Origin: Maioricimonas rarisocia
Lineage (GTDB): Bacteria > Planctomycetota > Planctomycetia > Planctomycetales > Planctomycetaceae
Direction of reading: 5' to 3'
NCBI RefSeq assembly: GCF_007747795.1
Contig: NZ_CP036275.1
Span: 5,076,001 to 5,140,000 of the forward strand
Length of the DNA: 64,000 nt
The notes under the pieces were generated by a model. That model did not search any database and was not told where the DNA came from. It worked only from the letters and a program-made list of their open reading frames with translations. A program made the position numbers and the translations under genes. The first letter of the stretch is position 1. Each line of letters starts with the position of its first letter. Shown one piece after another: positions 20,354 to 29,079 of this stretch.

Positions 20354-20930
20354 GGGCCACCTCCCCTGCAAGCCGTTGCTGCACGCAATCGAGCAGCCGC
20401 TTCCTCAGCGCGTTCACGCGGCTGTACAGGCGACGGACCTGCTGTCCAGTCTCGGCTGCAAGCCGGGCGACGGACTGTCCCGGGGCATGCACGCTGAGGA
20501 CCAGCCGACGGTCGTCCACCTGAAGCGAATCCAGACAGGCTTCGACCGCCTGACGCTGCCGCTCCCGATGCTGGACGTGACCGATTGCCTCGTCAGCCAG
20601 CTTGCTCACGACACTCTCACGGAAAACGAGGCGGTCCCGCTGCCGATCCCGCTGCCAGCTGAGGACTTTGTACCGCGCGATGACGCAGGCCCAACGGATG
20701 AACTCGTCGGTCGCGTCATCCGGATGCCCCGGCTGAAAGCTGTCGTATTTCTTCCAGCACTCCAGCGCCGTTTCCTGCATCACGTCGTCCACACCCTCGC
20801 GCGAGGGCAGTAGCGAACGGATGAACCGCCGGATCGACTGATCGTGCCGCGCCAGCAAGCCCACAAACTCGTTGTACCTGTTCTCGCGTTCATCACGCCG
20901 CTGCCGGACGGCCTCAACGTCATCGTTCAT
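20346..20930 (-). CDS. ECF-type RNA polymerase sigma factor (planctomycete/Verrucomicrobia type)
   Basis: This is a 194-residue protein. Region 2 is VDDVMQETALECWKKYDSF, followed by EFIRWACVIARYKVLSWQRD. Region 4 is the helix-turn-helix segment LDSLQVDDRRLVL...SVARLAAETGQQVRRLYSRV. There are no extra output domains. It heads the minus-strand run that includes FecR/LamG, DUF1552, DUF1592-group, sulfatase, DUF1549, DUF1501 and fucosidase genes, and it overlaps the FecR/LamG gene by 8 nt. This suggests it drives expression of this locus. The upstream 60 nt contain repeated GATTTC blocks (20994-21018) but no promoter motif I could assign. Confidence 0.9.
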   Translation of the reverse strand: MNDDVEAVRQRRDERENRYNEFVGLLARHDQSIRRFIRSLLPSREGVDDVMQETALECWKKYDSFQPGHPDDATDEFIRWACVIARYKVLSWQRDRQRDRLVFRESVVSKLADEAIGHVQHRERQRQAVEACLDSLQVDDRRLVLSVHAPGQSVARLAAETGQQVRRLYSRVNALRKRLLDCVQQRLAGEVAHG

Positions 20931-21351
20931 GCGTCGTCCAGGGATGAGAAGGAGTGCTTGCTCTGTTATTCCACAAGGAACCGAATCTACCTGGATTTCT
21001 GGTCAGATTTCCGAGATTTGTGTCGCGCCCGACACGCACCGGGGTGAGCGGATGCTGCATGATACGATCTCGGAGAACGGGTTGGCGGGTCTGTCGCTTC
21101 ACCGGATCCCGTCCGCGAGCCGCCCCTGACCATCGCTCTGCGCAGCGATCGGGAAGGCAAGATTAATTGAGAAAGCTGAGAAACTGCCGCCGTCTGCTTG
21201 CCGCTGCCTCTCGCCGGGAGTAGCATCCGGACAGAGCGTCTCCTTCGGGAGGCGCTTCAGGCGAGCGTAGGCGTTGGCCCGCACTTACGCTCGCCGCTTT
21301 TTTGCGCGGTCCTTCCTGCCGGCTCCTGCCTGAGAACTCCCCACGCTCCCT
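20931..21351. other. Intergenic region upstream of the sigma gene
   Basis: This non-coding stretch separates the ends of two minus-strand units: acyl-CoA dehydrogenase stops at 21352 and the sigma factor starts at 20930. It should contain the promoter of the sigma-headed locus. Visible structure is the strong hairpin at 21260-21303 and three closely spaced GATTT(C) repeats near 20994-21018. No gene was seen. Confidence 0.55.
21260..21303 (+). terminator. Strong hairpin with T6 tail (terminator-like or REP-like element)
   Basis: A perfect 10-bp stem, GGCGAGCGTA (21260-21269) with TACGCTCGCC (21286-21295), has a 16-nt loop and is followed by GC and six Ts (21298-21303) on the plus strand. It has intrinsic-terminator geometry in the plus direction. 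However, both flanking genes are on the minus strand, so there is no sense transcript to end here. It may block antisense transcription into the beta-oxidation operon, or be a dispersed repeat. Confidence 0.55.
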
Positions 21352-23289
21352 TCAGGTGCCGTACCGCATCAGAATCGGCGGGACATCGACCTCTTCGAGC
21401 CCCGGAAGATCCTGGTCGGCCAGATCGGCCCCCAGCGACGTAACGCGACGCAGAAACGCGTCGGACGGACGCTGGCCCCGCAGCTCATTCGTCAGGCGTT
21501 CCACTTCGACCGCGCCGGCCCTGCGGACCAGGTCGTCGGTCTGTCGCTGCACATGGAAGCTCGTGCAGAGAATCACAACCGCCTTCTGGATGCGGGCAGA
21601 AAGCTCCGCCATCCGGCACTGCCGGTCGGCCAGCTTGAGCTGGTGCTTGCGCATCGTCGCCGAGATCTCGAACGCCGCCTGCTGCAGCAGCTTCGCGGCG
21701 AACTCGGCATGCGGACGGATTTCCGGCCCCATCGTTGAGAATCTCCGGCCGGTCGATCGACTCATGCGATTGCGCAGCCACCACCCGGAGTAGTCCCGCA
21801 GCGGAGCGCGCAAAGCCCACAGATGGGCCGGGTGAGCGAGATTCGGCTTGCGAATCCCGGCAGACTGCAGTGTCCTGCCGATCGCTTCGAAGTACTGACG
21901 GCCGTGCTGCTTGACCAGCGACTTGAAGAAGGCCAGCCCGAGCATCTCTCCTTCGCCCTCATAGATACAGGGAGCAAGGAAGTCGTGCACGTTGTCGCCG
22001 AACAGATGCCCCTGCAGAAACGAACGGCCGCCATGCGTCTTCATGTGCAGTTCGATGGCGGCTCTCTTCTGCGCTTCGCTGCCATAGATCTTGGCGACAA
22101 TACATTCCATCTCGCCGCGGTAGCCCAGATCGAGCAGGCCGGCACACCAGTTCGTCAGCGCATCGCAGGCGACGATCAATCCGGCCATCTCGCCCGTGCG
22201 CCGCTGGACGAGTTCACGATTCATGATCGGCTCGCCGTACGTCCGGCGGAACCGGGCCCAGGACCGCATGTCGGCCAGCATCAGACGCATCGCGCCGGCG
22301 GCATTCGCACACAGCGAGCCCCGTCCCCGGTTGAGACCGTGGTAGGCAATCGTCAACCCGTCGCCGTCGTCGACCGCGAGCCGGTTCTCGACCGGGACCC
22401 GAAAGTCGCGGAAGAGAATCCCGTAGTTATGGGCGTGCTGGAGCGCATAGAGCCCATACCGCTTGAGCTGAAAGTGCTCGTTCTCTTTATCAGGAAGCTT
22501 CGCCACCAGCACGGCAGGCTCGCCGTCGATCAGGCAGACGACGCTCACGGTTCGGCCCGGCAACACGTTCGTGATAAACAGCTTTTCCCCATTGAGTACG
22601 TAATCGTCTCCGTCCCGAACCGCCGTCGTTCGCAGTGCCGTCAGATCCGATCCGGCTCCAGGTTCCGTAAGAGCGAAGGCGGACAGGCGTGCTCCACTGG
22701 CCAGATCCGGCAGCAACCGGTTCTTCTGATCGTCGTTGCCGAATGTCAGCAGCGGATCGACCGCGCCAATGCAGCCATGTACCGAGGCCAGTCCGGCCAC
22801 CGTCGGTTCGATCGCCGCCATCTGAGTCAAAAAGGTCGCGAACTGCGTAAACGACGCCCCGCTGCCGCCGTACTCGGGACCGATCAGCAGTCCCCAATAG
22901 CCGGCTTCGCCCAGTTCCCGCATGACCTGAGCGCTGATCTTGTTGGCGTCGTCCAGCACGGTGCCAGCCTGCACGTGTCGACGAACCACGTCGAGCGAAG
23001 CCCGCATCACCGGCTCGGCCGCCGGCGACGGCTCGATAATCGGCTGCTCGAGATCAAACAGTTCGAGCGGGAAGGCCTTCTCCCAGACCGCGCGATGGAC
23101 CGGACTGTTGACGGTCTGATACCGCTGCGCGAACAGCGTTTCGACGCGATCGTCGGCCGCGTCGACTGCGCCCATGCGGGCGACTTCGTCGTCCGACTTG
23201 CCCCCCAGCTTGAGTGCCTCGGAGGCAAACGATGTGACGGGCTTCTTCGCAGTGAACGAAGGACGATCCGGCTTCTGAACGGTGGCCAT
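21352..23289 (-). CDS. Acyl-CoA dehydrogenase (long/very-long-chain type)
   Basis: This 645-residue FAD enzyme makes the 2,3-enoyl-CoA in the first oxidative step of fatty acid beta-oxidation. Visible motifs are [29 protein letters not shown] (FAD/substrate binding), [23 protein letters not shown] and [14 protein letters not shown]. The last is the region that carries the catalytic Glu in VLCAD/ACAD9-type enzymes. The extra C-terminal ~200 helical residues match the long VLCAD-like subclass rather than the 380-residue short class. The ATG has GAGGAG 8 nt upstream and begins 18 nt after the hydratase/dehydrogenase gene ends. It is the last gene of a four-gene beta-oxidation operon. Confidence 0.9.
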   Translation of the reverse strand: MATVQKPDRPSFTAKKPVTSFASEALKLGGKSDDEVARMGAVDAADDRVETLFAQRYQTVNSPVHRAVWEKAFPLELFDLEQPIIEPSPAAEPVMRASLDVVRRHVQAGTVLDDANKISAQVMRELGEAGYWGLLIGPEYGGSGASFTQFATFLTQMAAIEPTVAGLASVHGCIGAVDPLLTFGNDDQKNRLLPDLASGARLSAFALTEPGAGSDLTALRTTAVRDGDDYVLNGEKLFITNVLPGRTVSVVCLIDGEPAVLVAKLPDKENEHFQLKRYGLYALQHAHNYGILFRDFRVPVENRLAVDDGDGLTIAYHGLNRGRGSLCANAAGAMRLMLADMRSWARFRRTYGEPIMNRELVQRRTGEMAGLIVACDALTNWCAGLLDLGYRGEMECIVAKIYGSEAQKRAAIELHMKTHGGRSFLQGHLFGDNVHDFLAPCIYEGEGEMLGLAFFKSLVKQHGRQYFEAIGRTLQSAGIRKPNLAHPAHLWALRAPLRDYSGWWLRNRMSRSTGRRFSTMGPEIRPHAEFAAKLLQQAAFEISATMRKHQLKLADRQCRMAELSARIQKAVVILCTSFHVQRQTDDLVRRAGAVEVERLTNELRGQRPSDAFLRRVTSLGADLADQDLPGLEEVDVPPILMRYGT

Positions 23290-23307
23290 GAGCAGGTCTC
23301 CTCTCGG

Positions 23308-25485
23308 TCAGTGCGGCAGCTCCTGGACCGGCGGTTTCGCCGTGGAGGTCGTTCCGGGCGACCTCTCACCGACGAACCAGGTGCTCGGTCGGAACCGTGG
23401 TCCGCAAGTCTCGCTCAACACATTGAGAGTGCCGATCACCTGATCGGTCCCCCACGACTCGGCGAGCTTCATCGGGCCCCCGCGAAACGGCGGGAAACCG
23501 GTCCCCAGAACCATCCCCAGATCGACCATCCAGGGTTCGGCGACGATTCCTTCGTGCAGGCAGTCCGCCGCCGAGTTGATCAATGCGAAGACGAGCCGCT
23601 GCTGCACTCCCGTGAGGCTCTCGCCCCCGAGTTCACGCGTTTCCGGAAGCGGCACCGCCTGGCCGGAGGCATCCGCCTTGACGGCCGGTCCCGCGCGGCG
23701 GCCCTTGCGATACGTGTAGAATCCTTCACCACTCTTCTGCCCCAGGTGACCGGCGGCGACCATGTCCGACAGACGCTCTGGAGTGGGACTCGCTTCGGCA
23801 CTGAGGGACAAGAGCGTTCGCGAGGCATCCGCACCGATGTCGATGCCGACCGTATCCAGTAATGTCAGCGGCCCCATCGGGAGCCCGAAGCGACGGGCCT
23901 CCCGATCGATCTGCTCGACGGGAAGTCCTTCGCAGACCATTCGCACCGCTTCGTCGAAATACGGGAACAGAATCCGATTGACGAGAAAACCGGGCCCTTC
24001 TCCCACGACCAGCGGCGTCTTGCCCAGTGCCCGAACAACTTCGACCAGATCGGCGATCGTTTCGTCCGACGTCCGGGCCGAACGGACCACTTCCACCAGC
24101 GGCATCTTGTGAACCGGGTTGAAGAAGTGCAGACCGGCCACCCGGTCCGCTCGAATCGTCGCTGCCGCCATCTCGTTGATCGGCAGGGCCGAGGTATTCG
24201 AGGCAATGACCGTATGGGCCGGCACCACAATGTCGATGTCGGCAAACAGCTTTCGCTTGATGTCCAGACGTTCCACAATCGCCTCGACCACGAGATCGGC
24301 ATCGGCCAGCGACTCCAGCTCCGTCGTTCGCCTGATGCGATGAATGGCCGCATCGCCCTCTGCTTCGGCAAACACGCCCTTTCGAACCGCGTTGCGGGTC
24401 AGCGAGCCGATGTGTTCCATGCCACGATCCAGAGCGGCTTCATCGATGTCCCCGAGGATTACCGAGTATCCTCGTGTGGCGGCCAGCTGAGCGATCCCTG
24501 CTCCCATCGTGCCCGCGCCGACAACCGCGATCGTGCGCACCTTGTGCCCCGAGGTGACATCGCTTCCAACCCACGTGTCCCGCTTCTTCGCACGCTCCTG
24601 CTGGAAGAACAGGTTCAGCAGGTTGCGACACGCCGGCTCGAACACAATGCGTGAGAACTCCTCGCGCTCTGCAGCAAGGCCAGCGGTCATACCGTGCGAC
24701 AGTCCCGCGGCCACTGCGTTCAGTGCGGCCGGCAGGGCAGGGTAGTGCTGCCCCTTGCGGGCGATCTGTCGCCGTGCAGACCACAGCACGAGCTTGCGCC
24801 CCGGCAGTGTTTCGTCGAGCAGTCGCGTCCGCCAGCCGGGTGTGACTCCAGTGGGTCGTTTGCCGGCGAGCAGTTCGTCGACCAGTTGCAGCAGCCCCTC
24901 GTCGAAATGATCCCGCTCGCAGACCACGTCGACCAGACCAAGCTGTTTCGCTCTCGCTGCCGAAACGCGCTCGCCGGTGAGAATCATCCGGATTGCTGCG
25001 GAAACACCAATGCACCGAGGCAGCCGTTGCGTACCGCCCCAGCCGGGAATCAGTCCCAACTGCGTTTCGGGCAACCCGATCCGCGTCGACGAGTCGCGCC
25101 GTGCGACCCGGTGGTCGCAGGCCAGTGCGAACTCGAGGCCACCTCCCAGACAGGGACCATGGATTGCTGCGACCGTCGGCATGGGAAGAGCAGCAATCCG
25201 GTTGAACAGATCCTGTCCTTCACGGAGAACACCATCGATCTGACCGGACCGGGTCATCTCCCGCAGCGGGACCAGATCGGCTCCCGCCATGAAGCCGGAC
25301 TCCTTGCCGCTTCGAAAGATCACCAGCTTCGCCGTCTCATCCTGCTCGAGTTGAGCTGCCACACGATCCAGCTCACCCATGACCGCACTGTTGAAGACGT
25401 TCATCGATCGGCCGCGGACATCGATCGCAACCGTGGCCACGCCCCGTTCGTCCCGCTTTATCCGCAGGTGTTCGTACTGGCTCAT
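23308..25485 (-). CDS. Enoyl-CoA hydratase / 3-hydroxyacyl-CoA dehydrogenase bifunctional protein (FadJ/FadB-like)
   Basis: This 725-residue protein performs the hydration and NAD-dependent oxidation steps of beta-oxidation. The N-terminal crotonase domain has the oxyanion loop HGPCLGGGLEFALACD with Glu118 and LPETQLGLIPGWGGTQRL with Glu140, the expected catalytic pair. The dehydrogenase domain starts with the NAD site VVGAGTMGAGIAQL (322-335) and carries catalytic His453 in HFFNPVHKMPLVEV. A C-terminal helical domain follows. The start is the ATG at 25485, which overlaps the thiolase stop (ATGA) and has GGAGG 7 nt upstream. A long in-frame extension to 25989 is only shadow of the thiolase gene. 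It forms the usual complex partner of the thiolase. Confidence 0.94.
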   Translation of the reverse strand: MSQYEHLRIKRDERGVATVAIDVRGRSMNVFNSAVMGELDRVAAQLEQDETAKLVIFRSGKESGFMAGADLVPLREMTRSGQIDGVLREGQDLFNRIAALPMPTVAAIHGPCLGGGLEFALACDHRVARRDSSTRIGLPETQLGLIPGWGGTQRLPRCIGVSAAIRMILTGERVSAARAKQLGLVDVVCERDHFDEGLLQLVDELLAGKRPTGVTPGWRTRLLDETLPGRKLVLWSARRQIARKGQHYPALPAALNAVAAGLSHGMTAGLAAEREEFSRIVFEPACRNLLNLFFQQERAKKRDTWVGSDVTSGHKVRTIAVVGAGTMGAGIAQLAATRGYSVILGDIDEAALDRGMEHIGSLTRNAVRKGVFAEAEGDAAIHRIRRTTELESLADADLVVEAIVERLDIKRKLFADIDIVVPAHTVIASNTSALPINEMAAATIRADRVAGLHFFNPVHKMPLVEVVRSARTSDETIADLVEVVRALGKTPLVVGEGPGFLVNRILFPYFDEAVRMVCEGLPVEQIDREARRFGLPMGPLTLLDTVGIDIGADASRTLLSLSAEASPTPERLSDMVAAGHLGQKSGEGFYTYRKGRRAGPAVKADASGQAVPLPETRELGGESLTGVQQRLVFALINSAADCLHEGIVAEPWMVDLGMVLGTGFPPFRGGPMKLAESWGTDQVIGTLNVLSETCGPRFRPSTWFVGERSPGTTSTAKPPVQELPH

Positions 25486-26801
25486 GTCTGGTCCTCCAGA
25501 GTGCGTTCCACCCAGACGGCGGCACCCTGGCCGCCCCCCACACAAAGCGTCGCCAGTCCCCGCTGCAAGCCGCGCGCTGCGAGTGCCCGTAACAGAGTGA
25601 GTATCAGTCGCGTCCCGCTCACTCCCACCGGATGTCCCAGGGCAATGGCTCCGCCGTTGATGTTGAGCCGGTCCGGATCGATGAATCCAATGGCCGAAGA
25701 CGCCTGCAGTTGCTGCGCGGCGAATGTTTCGGAGGCAAACGCCTTCAGACACGCCAGAACCTGCGCCGCGAACGCCTCGTTGATCTCGAACAGATCGAAG
25801 TCGGTGATCGACAGGCCGGTCGACTGCAGCAGTTTGTGGGTGGCAAACACCGGCCCCAGTCCCATCCGCTTCGGGTCGCAGCCGGCGATCGCATAGTCCC
25901 GGATGTAGCCGAGCGGCTCGAGACCACGGGCCCGTGCCTGGTCGGCCGACATCAGAATCAGTGCCGCCGCTCCGTCGGTGATTGGACAACTGTTCCCCGC
26001 GGTGATCGTCCCTTCGTTCCGATCGAAGATCGGTCTGAGCCTGCCGAGCGCCTCGAGAGTCTGTTGCGGACGAGGTCCAATGTCTTTGGATACAGGTTCA
26101 GTGCCCCCAGCATCGACCGCAGTCACTTCGTCCCCGTAGAAGCAGCGGTCCCAGGCGGCGGTCGCCCGCTGATGGCTCCGCAGAGCGAACGCATCCTGAT
26201 CATCCCGCGAGATGCCGAACTCTTTGGCGAGGATCTCGGCCGTCTGCCCCATATTGAGCCCGCAGACCGGATCGGTCAGGCCCAGTTCCAGCCCCACGAC
26301 CGGACGGAAGAGCCGGGGCCGCAGCTGCGCGAGCAGCTTCAGTCGCTTCGCCAGCGATGCCTTGCGGAGTTCCAGCAGCCAGAGCTGCGCCTCACGGCTC
26401 CACAGCATCGGAACCTGCGACATCGATTCGGTGCCGCCGGCGGCCACGGTGGCCGCCCGTCCCTCACGAATGATCTGCCAGGCCGAGAAAACCGACTCCA
26501 TTCCCGAGGCACAGTTCCGGTTGACGGTGTGCGCCGGCCGGTCGTGAGGGATTCCCGCCTGCAGCGCGATCACCCGCGAGACGTTGGCCGAATCGGCCGG
26601 TCCCGCGACATTGCCGAAGACGGTTTCGTCGACGTCGCCCGGTGCGAGTCCGGCCCGCTCGATCGCTTCTTCGAGTGCGACTCGCCCCAGTTCCGCTGCA
26701 GAGACCTCTGCGAAGCCACTGTACGCTTTGGCAAACGGTGTGCGAACTCCAGACACGACAGCCAGCGGTGGTCGCAGGCGGTCGCGGCGAGACGTGCTCA
26801 T
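25482..26801 (-). CDS. Acetyl-CoA acyltransferase (thiolase)
   Basis: This 439-residue enzyme performs the thiolytic step of beta-oxidation. The catalytic nucleophile is Cys97 in NRNCASGMESV. The C-terminal His is in NINGGAIALGHPVGVSG, and the second Cys is in TLCVGGGQGAAV. The length and the long loop after the first Cys resemble FadI-type thiolases that pair with FadJ-like proteins. The start has AAGGAG 7 nt upstream. It begins 37 nt after the acyl-CoA ligase gene and overlaps the next gene by 4 nt, so stoichiometric expression with the hydratase/dehydrogenase is expected. Confidence 0.94.
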   Translation of the reverse strand: MSTSRRDRLRPPLAVVSGVRTPFAKAYSGFAEVSAAELGRVALEEAIERAGLAPGDVDETVFGNVAGPADSANVSRVIALQAGIPHDRPAHTVNRNCASGMESVFSAWQIIREGRAATVAAGGTESMSQVPMLWSREAQLWLLELRKASLAKRLKLLAQLRPRLFRPVVGLELGLTDPVCGLNMGQTAEILAKEFGISRDDQDAFALRSHQRATAAWDRCFYGDEVTAVDAGGTEPVSKDIGPRPQQTLEALGRLRPIFDRNEGTITAGNSCPITDGAAALILMSADQARARGLEPLGYIRDYAIAGCDPKRMGLGPVFATHKLLQSTGLSITDFDLFEINEAFAAQVLACLKAFASETFAAQQLQASSAIGFIDPDRLNINGGAIALGHPVGVSGTRLILTLLRALAARGLQRGLATLCVGGGQGAAVWVERTLEDQT

Positions 26802-26838
26802 AGCGACTCTCCTTCACCGGTACGCATCGGGCCACAGA

Positions 26839-28641
26839 TCAGTCCGCGGACGGCACTTCCTCACTCGCGGACATGCCGTCGTGCTGTTCGCGCAGTTCGC
26901 GCCGCAACACCTTCCCGAGGAAATTCCGAGGCAGATCCTCTTCCCGAACTTCAACGATCCGGGGCTTCTTGTGCGCCGACATGTGATCCCGCGCGTACGC
27001 CTCGAAGGCGCGTCGATCGAACGACTTCTCCGACTCGACGACCACGACGGCCTTGACGACTTCGCCGCGTTCCTCGTCCGGCACGCCGACGATCGCGATA
27101 TCGACCACACCCGGGCAGCCGCGCAGCGTCTCTTCGACATCCGCGGGATAGACATTGAACCCGGACGTGATGATCAGGTCCTTCTTGCGATCGACGATGC
27201 GGAAGAAGCCGTTCTCGTCGCAACTCGCAAGGTCGCCCGTATGAAGCCACCCGTCCCGAATGACTTCGGCGGTCGCTTCGGGATTGTCCCAGTAGCCGAG
27301 CATCACCTGCGGGCCCCGAACGAGGAGCTCGCCGACGTCACCCGTCGGGACAGTCTCGTCTGTCGAGTCCGATACGATCCGCGCGTCCGTATCCGGCACG
27401 GGAAAGCCGATGGTGCCGGAAATGGCAGTGCCGTCCAGCGGTCCCACGTGCGTCACCGGGCTCGCTTCCGAGAGTCCGTATCCTTCGACGATCGTCGCCC
27501 CGCTGTGTTCTTCGAACTCTTCGGCGACTGCAGCGGGGAGCGGAGCACCGCCCGAGATCACCGAATGCAGCGAAGTGAGGTCGCACTTTCGTTCGCGCAG
27601 CACTTTGGTGTTCAGTGCCGACAGCATCGCCGGGACGGCAAGAAACATCGTCGGTCGGTGCGACTCGATCAGCCGTACGGCCGAGACCGGATGGAAACGG
27701 TGGTGCAGCACGAGCGTTGCGCCGAGCGCTGCCCCCATCATCACCGAAGTGGAGAGTCCGTAGCTGTGAAAGAATGGCAGGACGGCCAGGATCGTCTCTT
27801 CGCCGTGATGGCCTCGCGACCAGTGAGACAACTGCCACGCCTGCGCGATGAGGTTGTGATGCGAGAGCGTGACCGCCTTGGGATGGCCCGTCGTACCGCC
27901 GGTCGGTAGCACAAAGGCCGGGTCGTGGATGCCGCCGCCGTTTGGCTCACGTCCCTGGCTGACGCTCTGGATCGCTTCCTCCATGCGAAGCACGCGTGCC
28001 TGCGGGCAAACGGAACCGAAGCCGACCTTCTGGAATCGAACCCAGGCGTACCCCAGCTGCTCCAGCCGCGTCAGGCGCCCTGCAAGCGTGGTGTGCACGA
28101 CGAGCTCCGGGGCCGAATCGCCGTGACAGACCAGCGGAGACAGGACATCGAGCGTGACCACGAACCGGCACCCAGTCGCCTTCATCAGCGAGGAGACTTC
28201 TTCAGCCACCATGAGCGGGCTGAGAGAAACGACTACGCCCCCGGCAATCCAGGTGGCGAACAGGGCCACGATCGTTTCGGGGAGATTCGGCAGCAGAATG
28301 CCGACACGATCACCGGGACGAAGACCTTCACGAACGAAGACCATCGCCAGTCGTTCCGCCCGCGACAGGAGCTCGGCATACGTGAGCTGTTCGTGGTAAT
28401 AACAGCAGGCGAGCCGCGAAGGATATCGTTCTGCGGCCTGCTGCAGCAGCCAGCCCAGCCGCTGCTGCGGATAAGCGAGTTCCGCAGGCACCCCCTCAGG
28501 GTAGCGTTCCAGCCAGCGACGCTCGCCCGGACCGCCGGTCCGCCACCCAAGCTCCCTCAGTCCGCTCAACCTGTCGATCCAGGTGGCTTCAGCCGAGGAA
28601 TGCCCGTTGCTTTGCATCCGATGATCATTCAGCGACACCAT
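26839..28641 (-). CDS. Long-chain fatty-acid-CoA ligase (AMP-binding)
   Basis: This is a 600-residue adenylate-forming enzyme. Motifs are A3 LPTGGTTGHPKAV (245-257), A5 EGYGLSEASPVTH, A7 GWLHTGDLAS, A8 RIVDRKKDLIITSGFNVYP, and the A10 lysine in NFLGKVLRRELRE. It activates fatty acids to acyl-CoA through an acyl-AMP intermediate. The ATG has GGGAGG 7 nt upstream. It is the first gene of the beta-oxidation operon (28641 down to 21352). The chain-length preference cannot be told from the sequence. Confidence 0.92.
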   Translation of the reverse strand: MVSLNDHRMQSNGHSSAEATWIDRLSGLRELGWRTGGPGERRWLERYPEGVPAELAYPQQRLGWLLQQAAERYPSRLACCYYHEQLTYAELLSRAERLAMVFVREGLRPGDRVGILLPNLPETIVALFATWIAGGVVVSLSPLMVAEEVSSLMKATGCRFVVTLDVLSPLVCHGDSAPELVVHTTLAGRLTRLEQLGYAWVRFQKVGFGSVCPQARVLRMEEAIQSVSQGREPNGGGIHDPAFVLPTGGTTGHPKAVTLSHHNLIAQAWQLSHWSRGHHGEETILAVLPFFHSYGLSTSVMMGAALGATLVLHHRFHPVSAVRLIESHRPTMFLAVPAMLSALNTKVLRERKCDLTSLHSVISGGAPLPAAVAEEFEEHSGATIVEGYGLSEASPVTHVGPLDGTAISGTIGFPVPDTDARIVSDSTDETVPTGDVGELLVRGPQVMLGYWDNPEATAEVIRDGWLHTGDLASCDENGFFRIVDRKKDLIITSGFNVYPADVEETLRGCPGVVDIAIVGVPDEERGEVVKAVVVVESEKSFDRRAFEAYARDHMSAHKKPRIVEVREEDLPRNFLGKVLRRELREQHDGMSASEEVPSAD

Positions 28642-29079
28642 GGCGTCACCTCCCGATCGGACGGGTCCGCGAAACGGTCTGTCAGTGATGCGAGAGAGAG
28701 GAACCCCGTGTTTGAAGTGAATCGTGATACATCGTCACTGACCTGACCCGTCCTGCTCCAGGAACGGTCGAACGGCCGGTTCCAATCTGCTTCAATTCTT
28801 CGCCGCCCTCAGACCCGGGTCAATCGGGGATCTTCCGGCTCGTTGACGGTCCGCCGCAACTCCTTTCGCCTGCATCATTAGCAATTCGGCCACCAGACGG
28901 ATGCCACCGTGGCCGGTCACGGATCAGCCCAGTGTCCCCCTGAGAACCCTCACCTGCAGTGTGCACACGTTGCATCCCGATTCGCGACTGGCACTGCAAT
29001 CGATTCTGCATACGTGGATCCCGACTCTCCCCGCCGCTCGATCGCAGGTCGCGCTCACCGAGGCTGCTGCGCATGGTTG
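28642..29079. other. Promoter region of the beta-oxidation operon
   Basis: This 438-nt non-coding gap lies between the HglS-like gene end and the acyl-CoA ligase start, both on the minus strand. A perfect inverted repeat GTCAGTGA (28681-28688) and TCACTGAC (28735-28742) is separated by 46 nt and lies 40-101 nt upstream of the ligase gene. It could be two operator half-sites or a long-range stem. Nothing else was recognised. Confidence 0.4.

Noticed and set aside
21099-21284. Short minus-strand frames upstream of the sigma gene as a regulatory peptide
   Set aside because: They have no Shine-Dalgarno, and their ends run through the hairpin. The codon composition is not gene-like.
21823-23862. 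679-residue plus-strand frame
   Set aside because: It lies across the acyl-CoA dehydrogenase and the hydratase/dehydrogenase genes on the opposite strand, and is a shadow of both.
25486-25989. N-terminal extension of the hydratase/dehydrogenase
   Set aside because: It lies inside the thiolase gene in another frame and is Arg/Gly-rich. The ATGA overlap and GGAGG at 25485 define the true start.
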